Positions 15,160-23,513 of a stretch of DNA of 64,000 bases are shown here, piece by piece. The DNA lies in contig PCWG01000015.1 of NCBI GenBank assembly GCA_002787235.1, forward strand, positions 1 through 64,000, given 5' to 3'. Below the pieces are notes generated by a model. That model saw only the letters and a list, made by a program, of their open reading frames with translations. It searched no databases and had not been told where the DNA came from. How positions within the stretch are numbered: the first letter of the stretch is position 1; each line of letters starts with the position of its first letter. The translations under genes were made by a program, and so were the position numbers. Source of the stretch: Nitrospinae bacterium CG11_big_fil_rev_8_21_14_0_20_45_15. Its GTDB lineage: Bacteria > Nitrospinota > Nitrospinia > Nitrospinales > VA-1.

Positions 15160-18006
15160 ATGCCCATTGAATTAGAAAAATTGAATCAAACGCTCCAGGG
15201 TTTTGGCAAAGAAAATTTGTCGGACATCTTGCATTACACCGCAACAGGTCTGCAGAATATTTACAATTGTCAGTTCCTTCGGATTTACCTGGAAGATTTG
15301 TATGAGGGGATGCTGATCTGCCAATATGTTGCAGGCGACAATCCTTCTGAAGGAGAACCTGTGACGCAGTTCATAGCTCCTCAAAAATCTCTGATGTTTC
15401 ATTCTTTTTTTGAGAATGAACTGATATTGTCCTGGGATCCCAAGCGCAGGGCAAACAACAACGAAGACCCGTTTGATAAAATATCGGGTGTGAAAAGTTC
15501 CGCCATTTTCCCCATCGCCCATCAACTGCGCCCTATTGGCACTTTGAGTCTGGACTGGCTGGAGGAAGGCGTTTTTCTGAGTCCGGATCAAATTCAAGAA
15601 ATACAGCAGTTCTTGTCAGAAAACAGTTCGGTCATCGACCGCGCCAAACGTTTCCATCAACAGATTTCATTTTCCAATCATCTGGATCTGGCGCGAAAAA
15701 AAGAAGCCGCCTGGCGGATGGTGAGATCGGCTGTCAAATTGATCGACAGTCTTTCTCTGGCTTCGGTGCTGGTCCCCTCTTCCACTCAAAACCCGATCAG
15801 AAGTTCTCAGACTCCCACCGATTGGCTGGAGGTCATGGCGGTTTTCTCAAAGGATAAAAATGACGCACTGGTATACGGAAACAAGGATCAAATCAGCATC
15901 GTCAATAACGATAACCTGATCAACCGAATTGTAAAGCATGATCCCGAACGCGGCCTGATCGCACGGGAACCGGGTAGAGATTCTATTTTGATCGAAAATA
16001 TTGGCGACGAAGATTTTGCCAGAAAAGAGATCACCCGCAAAATAAATCTTGTTTCGCTCTATCAGTTTCCCCGCTTCCATCCCGAAACAAACCAATTCAT
16101 CTGCGCGGTCAATTATTACACCAACACTCCGCATGAATTCACCGAATTTGAGAAACGTCTGCTCAGCGATCATGCCTCAATGATAGAACAGATGATCGTG
16201 GAAAAAACTCCTGAGCGTGTTGAAATTCAAATTCTATCTGAAATTGAAGAACTGCTCTCTGATGACCGCGATACCTTGCAGGATTTCCTGCATAAAATTC
16301 TGGATAAGGTCTCCGAACTCATTGGAGCCGCCTGTGGTTCGGTCTCCATTTTACAAGTTCGTGACGGCAAGCGATGGCTGGTCTTCGAAACCAACGACGG
16401 GAAATTGATTGGTGCCAAATCCCGTGGCTGGATCAAGAAAAAAAAGATCCCTCCTCTCCTCGTAGGAGGCGAAGAATTGCCCATGGATCAGCGTTCCCTG
16501 AACGGGTACTGCGCTCATACCGCACGCTCTGTTCTGGCCAACGACGTTTTTGATCTGGAACAAACGAAGGGATTTTACAAAAGCATTTCACCCATCATCC
16601 GTTCCGAGCTAGCGGTTCCCATCATTTACGGCAACCATGTCATCGGTGTCATCACACAGGATGGTTATCGCAAAAACTCGTTCACGGAAGAGCATAAGCG
16701 GATACTCCAGATCATCGCCAGCTTGATCAGTCAAAAAGTTTACACTCGGATACAAATCGAGGATTTGAAATTGGAGACCGTTCAAGTCAGACGCGATATT
16801 GAATATCGCGATCCTAAAGTATCCTCCTATCATTTCGGCAACGTGATCGGTAAAAGCGAAAAAATCCATCGTCTCGTTCGACAAATCGACATCGTTGTGG
16901 AATCCACTTGCCGACGCATGTTGAACTGGAGCGCAGGCAAAAATGAAGAATCCATCATGGGTCTGCCCTGCCTGTTGATTCAAGGCCCCACAGGGACGGG
17001 CAAGGAATTTTTCTTCAACAATATCTATTCGCGTATTTCTGAAATTTTTCAGGCAGAAAAGGGAGCTCATTTTAAAACACCCTTACGTAAAACCAATATT
17101 GCCGCGTATAGCGGGGAATTGACTTATTCTGAATTGTTTGGACACGCCAAAGGCGCGTTCACCGGGGCAGAATTCCAGCGCAGAGGTATTTTAGAAGAAG
17201 CCGATGGCGGCGTCGTTTTCCTCGACGAAATCGGGGACGCCGATCCAAAAACCCAGGTCCAGTTATTGCGTTTTCTCGACACCGGGGTTTTCATGCGGCT
17301 GGGAGAAAATCAGGCTCGCTACTCGCGTATCTTCCTCATCGCCGCGACCAACAAGAACCTGAGAGAGGAAATCGAAATGGGAAATTTCCGCGAAGATTTG
17401 TTCCAGCGACTCAACGCCCTTGGATTCCATATCCCCAGTCTCAACGACCGCCGGGAAGACATTCAGGACCTTGCCACGCATTTTCTGGGAATACTCGACC
17501 AAACCTACCGCAATAGTGACTCGCAGAACGCCTTAAAAATAGAACAAAGTGCGATCGAATACCTCAGCACTTATTCCTACAGGGGAAACGTTCGCGAACT
17601 GAAGAACATTTTGCTCCGGGCCACACTCTTTTGCCAGAACGATATGATAACGCTTGACGACGTGATCGCCTCCTGCGAGGTCGATCCCCATTCACAAACA
17701 AGCATCGGGCTCACCACAACAACACCGGAAGCGGCCATACTCAGTCGGCTCGAATCTGGCGCAGGAGACTTCTGGAGCGAAATTCACCAACCCTTCAAGC
17801 AAAATAAAATCACACGGGAAACCGTCTTATCCATCTACAATACTGCTAAAAATCGTTACCGGGCCAACCTGCCTGGATTGGCCCTGAAACTTCGCGCTAT
17901 ATCTCATGAGGTTGAAGGCAATCCTGTCGAACAAAAAAAATTTTTAAGCTTCAAAAACTTCCTCTACAAAACCATACGTATCACGCAGGATTCAATTTCT
18001 GGCTGA
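15160..18006 (+). CDS. Sigma-54-dependent activator with GAF sensor domains
   Basis: The track opens at a GTG (15040), but the added residues look non-coding; ATG 15160 (MPIELEKLNQ) gives 948 aa. N-terminal GAF-like domains occupy about 1-560 (GTLSLDWLEEGVF; ELAVPIIYGNHVIGVITQDG). The AAA+ domain spans about 590-840, with Walker A QGPTGTGKEFF, the sigma-54 contact motif GAFTGA, Walker B GGVVFLDEIGD and REDLFQRLN. The C-terminus (FWSEIHQPFKQNKITRETVLSIYNTA...) does not look like the usual Fis-type helix-turn-helix, so DNA binding is uncertain. There is no receiver domain, so the ligand is probably sensed directly by the GAF domains. It is divergent from flgB, whose promoter is sigma-54 type; control of flgB is a reasonable inference. 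Confidence 0.88.
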   Translation: MPIELEKLNQTLQGFGKENLSDILHYTATGLQNIYNCQFLRIYLEDLYEGMLICQYVAGDNPSEGEPVTQFIAPQKSLMFHSFFENELILSWDPKRRANNNEDPFDKISGVKSSAIFPIAHQLRPIGTLSLDWLEEGVFLSPDQIQEIQQFLSENSSVIDRAKRFHQQISFSNHLDLARKKEAAWRMVRSAVKLIDSLSLASVLVPSSTQNPIRSSQTPTDWLEVMAVFSKDKNDALVYGNKDQISIVNNDNLINRIVKHDPERGLIAREPGRDSILIENIGDEDFARKEITRKINLVSLYQFPRFHPETNQFICAVNYYTNTPHEFTEFEKRLLSDHASMIEQMIVEKTPERVEIQILSEIEELLSDDRDTLQDFLHKILDKVSELIGAACGSVSILQVRDGKRWLVFETNDGKLIGAKSRGWIKKKKIPPLLVGGEELPMDQRSLNGYCAHTARSVLANDVFDLEQTKGFYKSISPIIRSELAVPIIYGNHVIGVITQDGYRKNSFTEEHKRILQIIASLISQKVYTRIQIEDLKLETVQVRRDIEYRDPKVSSYHFGNVIGKSEKIHRLVRQIDIVVESTCRRMLNWSAGKNEESIMGLPCLLIQGPTGTGKEFFFNNIYSRISEIFQAEKGAHFKTPLRKTNIAAYSGELTYSELFGHAKGAFTGAEFQRRGILEEADGGVVFLDEIGDADPKTQVQLLRFLDTGVFMRLGENQARYSRIFLIAATNKNLREEIEMGNFREDLFQRLNALGFHIPSLNDRREDIQDLATHFLGILDQTYRNSDSQNALKIEQSAIEYLSTYSYRGNVRELKNILLRATLFCQNDMITLDDVIASCEVDPHSQTSIGLTTTTPEAAILSRLESGAGDFWSEIHQPFKQNKITRETVLSIYNTAKNRYRANLPGLALKLRAISHEVEGNPVEQKKFLSFKNFLYKTIRITQDSISG

Positions 18007-18111
18007 GATTGTTCAAAACTTAAATAAGAACTTTCGGCTTTAATAAAAGTTAAGAGGCCTCCCTCAAGGATCTGCAAAAAATCAGCTACATATTACCGAG
18101 CTTCGAAACCG

Positions 18112-20295
18112 TCACGACTTTTGAACCAAAAACTCCAGAGTGACCGTTGTCCCTTTACCCAGCTCGCTGTCAATCAAAACAGTCCCATGGTTATTTTCAA
18201 CAAAAGACAGGCACACAGGCAAACCCATCCCCACGCCATAAATATCCTTTTTGGTAGAAAAAAATGGATCAAATAATTTGTCCTGATCTTCTTTTGAAAT
18301 ACCGCAACCTGAATCTGAAAAAATGATCTTCAAGCAGTCAAGGTCTTTTGTATGCAACAAACTTGTTTTTATTTCAATCCACCCGGGGCCCTGTATGGCT
18401 TCTACAGCATTCCTTAGGATGGATAAAAAAGCCTCTTTCATTTCGTGGGCATCCCAATCCATATTAGGAACATTGGGGTCAAAAAATTTTCTTATCTCAA
18501 TCGATCGTGCTTTGATGTCGGGATCCAGCTTGACTAGAATATCCTCAAGCAAAAGATGAGGAGAAATATTCTTGATAGTCACACTCTCCTTTTCCGAATA
18601 AAAGGACAAGGCACTGACAATGTTTCCAATTCGTTTGATTTCATTCTTGATTTTCAACAGAGGTTTCTTCTCCATTTCCTGATCGGTCTTTTTCAAAAGC
18701 ATTTGCACGTGCATGGAAATGATGTTCAAAGGATTCAATACTTCATGAGCAACCCCGTCAGCCAATCGACCGATGCCTGCCAGTTTTTCAACCTGTCGAA
18801 CTTGTTGCTCCGCCAGCTTCAATTGATTTTCTTTCTCTAGCCGTTCAGCAATATCTTTAAACAACACAACCGCACCTTTGATCGTATTGTTCTCCTTTAT
18901 GGGATGGACCAAATACTCAATCGGGATGGGCTTTTGATCTTTTGTCCAGAAAAATTCATTTGAGGCCGAAAATATTTCCCCACTATGCATGATTTTGTTA
19001 ACAGGGCATTGGTCCCAAGGGTACTCATCCCCATCCATTTTTTTGTGATGTACTATTGAGTGCAGGTGTTTCCCCGTCAGTTCCTCACTCGTATACCCCA
19101 GCATCTTAGCCCCTGCCAGGTTGATGAATGTTGTGTTGCCTTCTAAATCCAATCCATAAATACCTTCTCCTGCGGAGTTCAATATCAATTGGTATTGCAA
19201 AGAAAGCTCATGATACTGCAATGCGACCTGCTTTCGTTGGATGATTTCAGCATCCAAACTCTCATACAGGCTGTGCAAATCCGTTTCCAAACTTTTTACA
19301 TATCGACAGTAGAAAAGGAACATAAGACCACCAATAAAAACAAGGATGAGCAACACTCCAGCTTTCAACTGTTTGACCAAATCTACTTCAAGGGAAACAT
19401 TTCTGAAAATAAAGACATTTCCGACCTGCTGGTTTCCCGCATCCATCAAAGCCGTTGTGCCAGCTTGCCATTGGCTTCCATCCCGTTCATCCTCAAACAA
19501 ATACAAGGATTGCTTGCCCTGCGTGTTTGAAACAACGTCACGAAGTCTTTCTAAAAATCTAGGGGAGGACTGACTCGTCACCACAAATGAGTCGAACTCA
19601 TCCCAATTGGCTTCAGTACCCATCATACGAAGCCCTTCGTCCCAGGACTGCTTATTCAGGTGACTTTTAAAGATTGTAAAAACCAGCCCTACATCCAGTA
19701 AACCAGACAATTCAGAAGTCAAGTATTCGATTTCTTTACCCAACTCAATGTAGCCAACGATCTTCCCATCGATTCGCCATGGTTGAACCATACGCAAAGT
19801 GAAGGTACCCAATACGCCCAGTTCTATACCATAGGCAGGTTTCCCGGTCGCCACGGCTTGCTTCAAGGTAAACCGTTCGATGGTATCTCCAAATCGCGGG
19901 GGATTGTGCGCCCGAAGAAAGCAGGTTTGATCTTCACCGATAAAATAAAAATGGGTGATATTGTAATCGGTCTTTATTTTTTCAAAGATCTCTTTTGAAT
20001 GTTCAATCAATTCATTGCGATTCTGAGCCAGGAAAGCTTTTTGTAATCCACTTTTTTCGCCGAAAAAGTGCAGCAATCCACCCAACAATTCTGCGTCCAA
20101 AGATAAGAATTTCTGAAAGTCTTTTTTAAACCTCTCAATATACGAAAAGGTTTCCTTCGCCATATGCTTTTCTAATTCAAGAGCAGAGTAACTTGCCAAT
20201 GAAAAAAACAGCACCGTGACCAATAAAAAGGCGGGAACAATAACAGGCAAGCGAATTTTTTTTACGGAGTGATTTTTGTAGGAGGAAGGATTCAT
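18112..20295 (-). CDS. Membrane sensor histidine kinase with periplasmic and PAS domains
   Basis: 727 aa. The first membrane helix is at about 19-40 (LPVIVPAFLLVTVLFFSLASYSA). An extracytoplasmic double-Cache-like sensor follows (about 45-305; YNITHFYFIGEDQTCFLRAHNPP), then a second helix (LLILVFIGGLMFLFYCRYV), a short coiled coil and a PAS domain (LILNSAGEGIYGLDLEGNTTFINLAGAKMLGYT). The HisKA box is GVAHEVLNPLNIISMH. The ATPase domain has N-box FLSILRNAVEAI, DSGCGI and GVGMGLPVC. It resembles the NtrB/AtoS type that partners sigma-54 response regulators, but no receiver-domain regulator is adjacent. It converges with the sigma-54 activator, about 105 bases apart. Confidence 0.88.
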   Translation of the reverse strand: MNPSSYKNHSVKKIRLPVIVPAFLLVTVLFFSLASYSALELEKHMAKETFSYIERFKKDFQKFLSLDAELLGGLLHFFGEKSGLQKAFLAQNRNELIEHSKEIFEKIKTDYNITHFYFIGEDQTCFLRAHNPPRFGDTIERFTLKQAVATGKPAYGIELGVLGTFTLRMVQPWRIDGKIVGYIELGKEIEYLTSELSGLLDVGLVFTIFKSHLNKQSWDEGLRMMGTEANWDEFDSFVVTSQSSPRFLERLRDVVSNTQGKQSLYLFEDERDGSQWQAGTTALMDAGNQQVGNVFIFRNVSLEVDLVKQLKAGVLLILVFIGGLMFLFYCRYVKSLETDLHSLYESLDAEIIQRKQVALQYHELSLQYQLILNSAGEGIYGLDLEGNTTFINLAGAKMLGYTSEELTGKHLHSIVHHKKMDGDEYPWDQCPVNKIMHSGEIFSASNEFFWTKDQKPIPIEYLVHPIKENNTIKGAVVLFKDIAERLEKENQLKLAEQQVRQVEKLAGIGRLADGVAHEVLNPLNIISMHVQMLLKKTDQEMEKKPLLKIKNEIKRIGNIVSALSFYSEKESVTIKNISPHLLLEDILVKLDPDIKARSIEIRKFFDPNVPNMDWDAHEMKEAFLSILRNAVEAIQGPGWIEIKTSLLHTKDLDCLKIIFSDSGCGISKEDQDKLFDPFFSTKKDIYGVGMGLPVCLSFVENNHGTVLIDSELGKGTTVTLEFLVQKS

Positions 20296-20499
20296 TTTGA
20301 TTTTTACCCAAGACTTCCTTTTTGCAAACTATTTATAGTTGCATAATCGTTTATCCCTTACAAAAGGTTATCACTAAACTAAAAATTTTGTGTAGTGAAA
20401 ATTTTTGCTTCAAACTAGAATATAAAACAATTCTTTGCCAGCCCCATTGACAAATGATCCAGCAGACCCCAACTTTACTATAGTAGCTGTGTAGAGTAT

Positions 20500-20669
20500 C
20501 AATAGCAGGGAGGGCAGCCTCCCAAACGTGCCAGAGTGTACCGTGGAATGGTGCAAACACCTCTAGGTCTCCTCCATGAAGTAAAAATCCATTCCCTCCG
20601 GACACTCTGGTGTTTTATGTACTCCCTATTTATTGCAACTTGGCCCATTCTTGTGGGCTTTTTTTTTTT
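20500..20669 (+). ncRNA. Candidate structured RNA (copy A) ending in a terminator
   Basis: No protein explains this stretch. The plus strand can fold into a long interrupted hairpin: CAATA/TATTG (20500/20631), GGGAG/CTCCC, AAAC/GTTT, CCAGAGTGT/ACACTCTGG (20531-20539 with 20602-20610) and GGAATGG/CCATTCC (20545-20551 with 20589-20595). It ends with a strong terminator at 20643-20669. A diverged second copy lies 550 bases downstream and keeps the apical sequence TGAAGTAnAAATCCATT. The size and shape recall 6S-like regulatory RNAs, but I cannot assign a family. The promoter is unclear. Confidence 0.45.
20643..20669 (+). terminator. Rho-independent terminator
   Basis: GCCCA-TTCTTG-TGGGC followed by eleven T. 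No protein gene on the plus strand ends nearby, which supports a non-coding transcript just upstream. Confidence 0.85.
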
Positions 20670-20764
20670 GCAACAACACCTCTCACGTTTCCTGTCTTAA
20701 TCTGCAAAAATAACCCAACCGGAATTTTATGTCATCTATTGGCAAGTGGCTTTTTGCACCCCTC

Positions 20765-20792
20765 TTGACATGTTAATATCTGTGGTTATAAT
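20765..20792 (+). promoter_or_regulatory. Consensus sigma-70-type promoter
   Basis: TTGACA (20765-20770) and TATAAT (20787-20792) with a 16-bp spacer. It would start a transcript near 20800, about 50 bases before the small basic ORF. Confidence 0.85.
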
Positions 20793-20851
20793 TACTCTGA
20801 AAAGTAGTTTACCCAGTCAACCTGCGAGTTCAATAGAAAAGGAGGAAACCA

Positions 20852-20971
20852 ATGGAAAATAGAAAATCAAGTGATAGAAGAGGAAGGGACCGACGCAAGG
20901 GCTTACCCTATTTTGGCGTAGACACACGTAAAAAAAGTCGAAGAGAAACAAGTGATCGTAGAAACCAGTAA
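20852..20971 (+). CDS. Small basic DRR-motif protein, 39 aa
   Basis: Too short for the ORF track, yet well supported: a consensus promoter upstream, the perfect Shine-Dalgarno AAAGGAGG 6 bases before the ATG, and a clean stop. The product (MENRKSSDRRGRDRRKG...ETSDRRNQ) is very basic, with three D-R-R repeats and a central LPYFGVDTRKK. DRR-type basic stretches like this are found as short proteins and as linkers in several environmental bacteria, and I know of no proven function. Nucleic-acid binding is possible from charge alone. It lies between the two copies of the RNA-like element. Confidence 0.7.
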   Translation: MENRKSSDRRGRDRRKGLPYFGVDTRKKSRRETSDRRNQ

Positions 20972-21066
20972 CCCTGCAAAAGAGATCCACCAGCTAGAAA
21001 CACGCTATATCAGCTCCTTTATTCTGAAAAAACAACAAGTCCGGTCCCCTGAGATAGATATTCTGA

Positions 21067-21175
21067 AGGCAACCTAAAACGTGCCCATTTTACTGTGGAA
21101 TGAGAAACCTGTTCGCCCTGAAGTAGAAATCCATTTCTCACAAACACTTTGGTGTTTTATGGCACCTTTCGCAAC
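21067..21175 (+). repeat. Second copy (B) of the structured RNA-like element
   Basis: It aligns with copy A through ACGTGCC, GTGGAATG, TGAAGTAGAAATCCATT, ACACTTTGGTGTTTTATG and a trailing GCAAC. The apical stem is kept by different bases (TGAGAAA/TTTCTCA, 21101-21107 with 21134-21140), which looks like compensatory change. Unlike copy A it has no obvious terminator after it. Confidence 0.55.
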
Positions 21176-21234
21176 ACCCCCCAACATCGCCCCTAATCTT
21201 TGAAAAAGAGACGCTCCAAATATAGAAGAATACG

Positions 21235-21629
21235 GTGAGTCTCATCCATACACACCAAACCGGTAGCATACATTCACTCGTAAAAGGGGCTAGTCATGCA
21301 AGAAGAAGTCAAAAACAGGCGGTCCACAAAAAGGGTTCTCTATTGATTGAAAAAATGGGGAGTATGTGGGGATTGTTACTGAAGGAGATATATCACGAAG
21401 AGTCATTGCTCAAATCAAACAGCCCATTGACGTTCAAGTTGAAGCCATTGTGTCAAAACCCATCATCACCATAGAATCGAATCAGTTGATGGTCACAGCA
21501 TTTTTAACTATGGAACAATATGGGATACGCCATATCGCAGTCAGCGAAAACAAAAAAATCATTGGTATGCTTTCTATCAGGGATTTCTCCAAATATTATA
21601 TCAGGAAGTTCAGCAAGCGTACAAAATAA
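21235..21629 (+). pseudogene. CBS-domain protein, broken by a frameshift
   Basis: The second half reads as a CBS domain (EYVGIVTEGDISRR, IVSKPIITIESNQLMVTAFLTMEQYGIRHIAVSENKKIIGMLSIRDF). The segment that should precede it, VHKKGSLLIEK, lies in another frame. The two join if the A6 run near 21351 had seven A (…LLIEK-NGEYVGIVTEGD). Upstream of VHKKG the expected rest of the first CBS motif is not recognisable, so the 5' end is degraded too. The track splits it into ORFs 21235-21474 and 21366-21629. CBS pairs normally bind adenine nucleotides. A sequencing error in the A-run cannot be excluded. Confidence 0.65.
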
Positions 21630-21669
21630 GCCGTTGAATACAATAGATTCCTTCGAAGCACGAGAGATA

Positions 21670-22965
21670 TCAGTTCGATTTGATCGCATGCGCTATCGGT
21701 ATTTCGTCAATGCGTGTTGTGTAGGCCGGCGTTTTTCTTTCGGCTTTGGGTTGCCATTTCTTTTGCAATCCCTCGCCCGTGAATTTGATCGTCCCCGCTC
21801 CCATCATGCCGTTGATCCTGTCGATGGCCTGCATGAGCAATGCGGAATGAACCTGTAGTTCTACGTCTTCAAACAATTCCTTTTGTTGTGTGCCTGCAGG
21901 CGACAACTCATTGAGCATGACACCTGCTTTTTTGTAGGCAAATCCCGGTCGATAAATTCGTTTTAATCCTGCGAGTGCGGCTCCTGTCAACAAGCGCGTG
22001 TCACTGCTGGGCTGGGATAATGGCACCAACAGTCCGCTATTGTACTGCGGTTCTCTTTCCTTGAATCGATTGGTCTCGATGAAAACATAAACCAATGCCG
22101 CGACTGATTTTTGATGACGTAACTTTTCAGCCGCCCGGGTGCTGTAAGTGATGACCGCCTGACTGAGATCGCTCAATGAGAATATCGGCGCACCAAAAGA
22201 CCGTGAGCACATCAACTGTTCTTTCGGCGGCGCAATTTCTTCCAGAGAGATACAAGACTCCCCGTTCAATTCTCTAACGGTTCGTTCCATGACCACTGAG
22301 AATTGTTTGCGTAAAACTTTAGGTGAGGATTTTTTAAGATCGAAGACCGTGTGGATGCCCCATTCCGCAAGTCGCTTTTCGGTTCGACTTCCCACACCCC
22401 ACACCTCGCCCACCGCTATTTCTGAAAACAATCTGTCCAAAACCTCTGGTGGCATCACATTCAAATCGCACACACCCTCAAAAGCCAGTCGTTTTTTTGC
22501 CAAATGATTGGCAAGCTTCGCCAGTGTCTTGGAAGCCCCAATGCCCACGCAAACCGGTAACCCGACAAACTGTTTGATCGTCGCCCGCATACGCTGGCCA
22601 TAATCGCTGAGGTTCAAATGCTGAAAACCGGTGAGTTCCAGAAAGCATTCGTCGATTGAGTAGACTTCCTGGTTGGGACTGAAATGGGAGAGGATCTTCA
22701 TCACCCGATTCGACATATCTGCATAGAGCGTGTAATTGCTGGAAAGGGCGATGAGGTTGTGGCGTTTGGCCCATTCCTGAATTTTAAACCAGGGGACTCC
22801 CATTTTGATGCCGAGGTCTTTCACCTCTTGCGAGCGTGCGATGACACAACCATCGTTATTGGAAAGCACCGCAACCGGTTTTCCCTGTAACGCCGGATTG
22901 AAAACCCGCTCGCAGGAGACATAAAAATTATTACAGTCCACCAGTGCAATGCTACGTCGGGTCAT
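21670..22965 (-). CDS. umuC: DNA polymerase V catalytic subunit UmuC
   Basis: Y-family translesion polymerase induced by DNA damage. 431 aa. Catalytic motifs are intact: IALVDCNNFYVSCERVFNP, SNNDGCVIARS and YSIDECFLEL, with a helix-hairpin region (GVGSRTEKRLAEWGI) and the UmuC-type C-terminus with DUF4113-like IDRINGMMGAGTIKFTGEGL. The track uses a GTG at 22971; ATG 22965 overlaps the umuD stop as ATGA, the usual umuDC coupling. It forms an operon with umuD. Confidence 0.95.
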   Translation of the reverse strand: MTRRSIALVDCNNFYVSCERVFNPALQGKPVAVLSNNDGCVIARSQEVKDLGIKMGVPWFKIQEWAKRHNLIALSSNYTLYADMSNRVMKILSHFSPNQEVYSIDECFLELTGFQHLNLSDYGQRMRATIKQFVGLPVCVGIGASKTLAKLANHLAKKRLAFEGVCDLNVMPPEVLDRLFSEIAVGEVWGVGSRTEKRLAEWGIHTVFDLKKSSPKVLRKQFSVVMERTVRELNGESCISLEEIAPPKEQLMCSRSFGAPIFSLSDLSQAVITYSTRAAEKLRHQKSVAALVYVFIETNRFKEREPQYNSGLLVPLSQPSSDTRLLTGAALAGLKRIYRPGFAYKKAGVMLNELSPAGTQQKELFEDVELQVHSALLMQAIDRINGMMGAGTIKFTGEGLQKKWQPKAERKTPAYTTRIDEIPIAHAIKSN

Positions 22966-23384
22966 GGCCACAGCTTATGAATTGCCCAGCGCACCACTCC
23001 CCAGATTTCCAGATCGCCTTCGGGATCGATGAGAATATCGTTGTAGGCCGGATTACCCGCCTTCAAAACCGGATGCCCCTCACAAAAAGCGAACTGTTTG
23101 ACCGTAAATTCGCCGTCAATCGCCGCAATCACGATATTGCCAACCACAACCGGCAAAGAGCGGTCGACAACCAGTAAATCACCGTCAAGAATTCCACATT
23201 GAACCATAGAATCGCCTCGAACCCTTAAAAAGAAGGTCGCCTCTTTGTGTTGAATGAGGTGTTCGTTCAAGTCGATCCGGCTCTCAATGTAATCATCTGC
23301 AGGAGAGGGGAAACCCGCTGAAACGCGGGCCCCAAATACGGGAAACAAGGTTTGTTGAACATCAGACATAGGCACTCTTTTCAT
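22962..23384 (-). CDS. umuD: DNA polymerase V protease subunit UmuD
   Basis: LexA-like serine protease that self-cleaves on RecA nucleofilaments to give UmuD', which activates UmuC. 140 aa. The cleavage region SAGFPSPADDYIE is conserved, with Ala-Gly at the scissile bond. The catalytic Ser lies in RVRGDSMVQCGI and the Lys in IDGEFTVKQF. A second ATG (MSDVQQ, 23369) is an alternative start. Transcription probably begins in the 129-base gap to the upstream kinase gene. Confidence 0.94.
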   Translation of the reverse strand: MKRVPMSDVQQTLFPVFGARVSAGFPSPADDYIESRIDLNEHLIQHKEATFFLRVRGDSMVQCGILDGDLLVVDRSLPVVVGNIVIAAIDGEFTVKQFAFCEGHPVLKAGNPAYNDILIDPEGDLEIWGVVRWAIHKLWP

Positions 23385-23387
23385 TGT

Positions 23388-23429
23388 TCAGAATAGACTG
23401 ATTGTCATCGATTTCTCGAGCAGAGTCAA
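23388..23429 (-). promoter_or_regulatory. Candidate umuDC promoter with overlapping inverted repeat
   Basis: On the minus strand TTGACT (23424-23429) and GACAAT (23401-23406) are 17 bases apart. The short inverted repeat TCAG-N6-CTGA (23388-23401) covers the expected start site, where a LexA operator could act. The repeat does not match the E. coli or Gram-positive LexA box, so this is tentative. Confidence 0.35.
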
Positions 23430-23513
23430 CAAATTTTCGCTTTTTATTCGCTATTATTTACCGAATGATCTTGCAGGTTTTGCTGAGGGGGGATTCGAAG
23501 CGGTTTCTCTCGG

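Noticed and set aside
20447-20490. TTGACA upstream of RNA copy A as its promoter
   Set aside because: No acceptable -10 at 16-18 bases; the nearest TATAGT is too far.
20351-20605. 84-aa minus ORF MSGGNGFLLHGG...
   Set aside because: Lies across structured-RNA copy A; the related copy B does not preserve a matching frame, so the similarity is at nucleotide not protein level.
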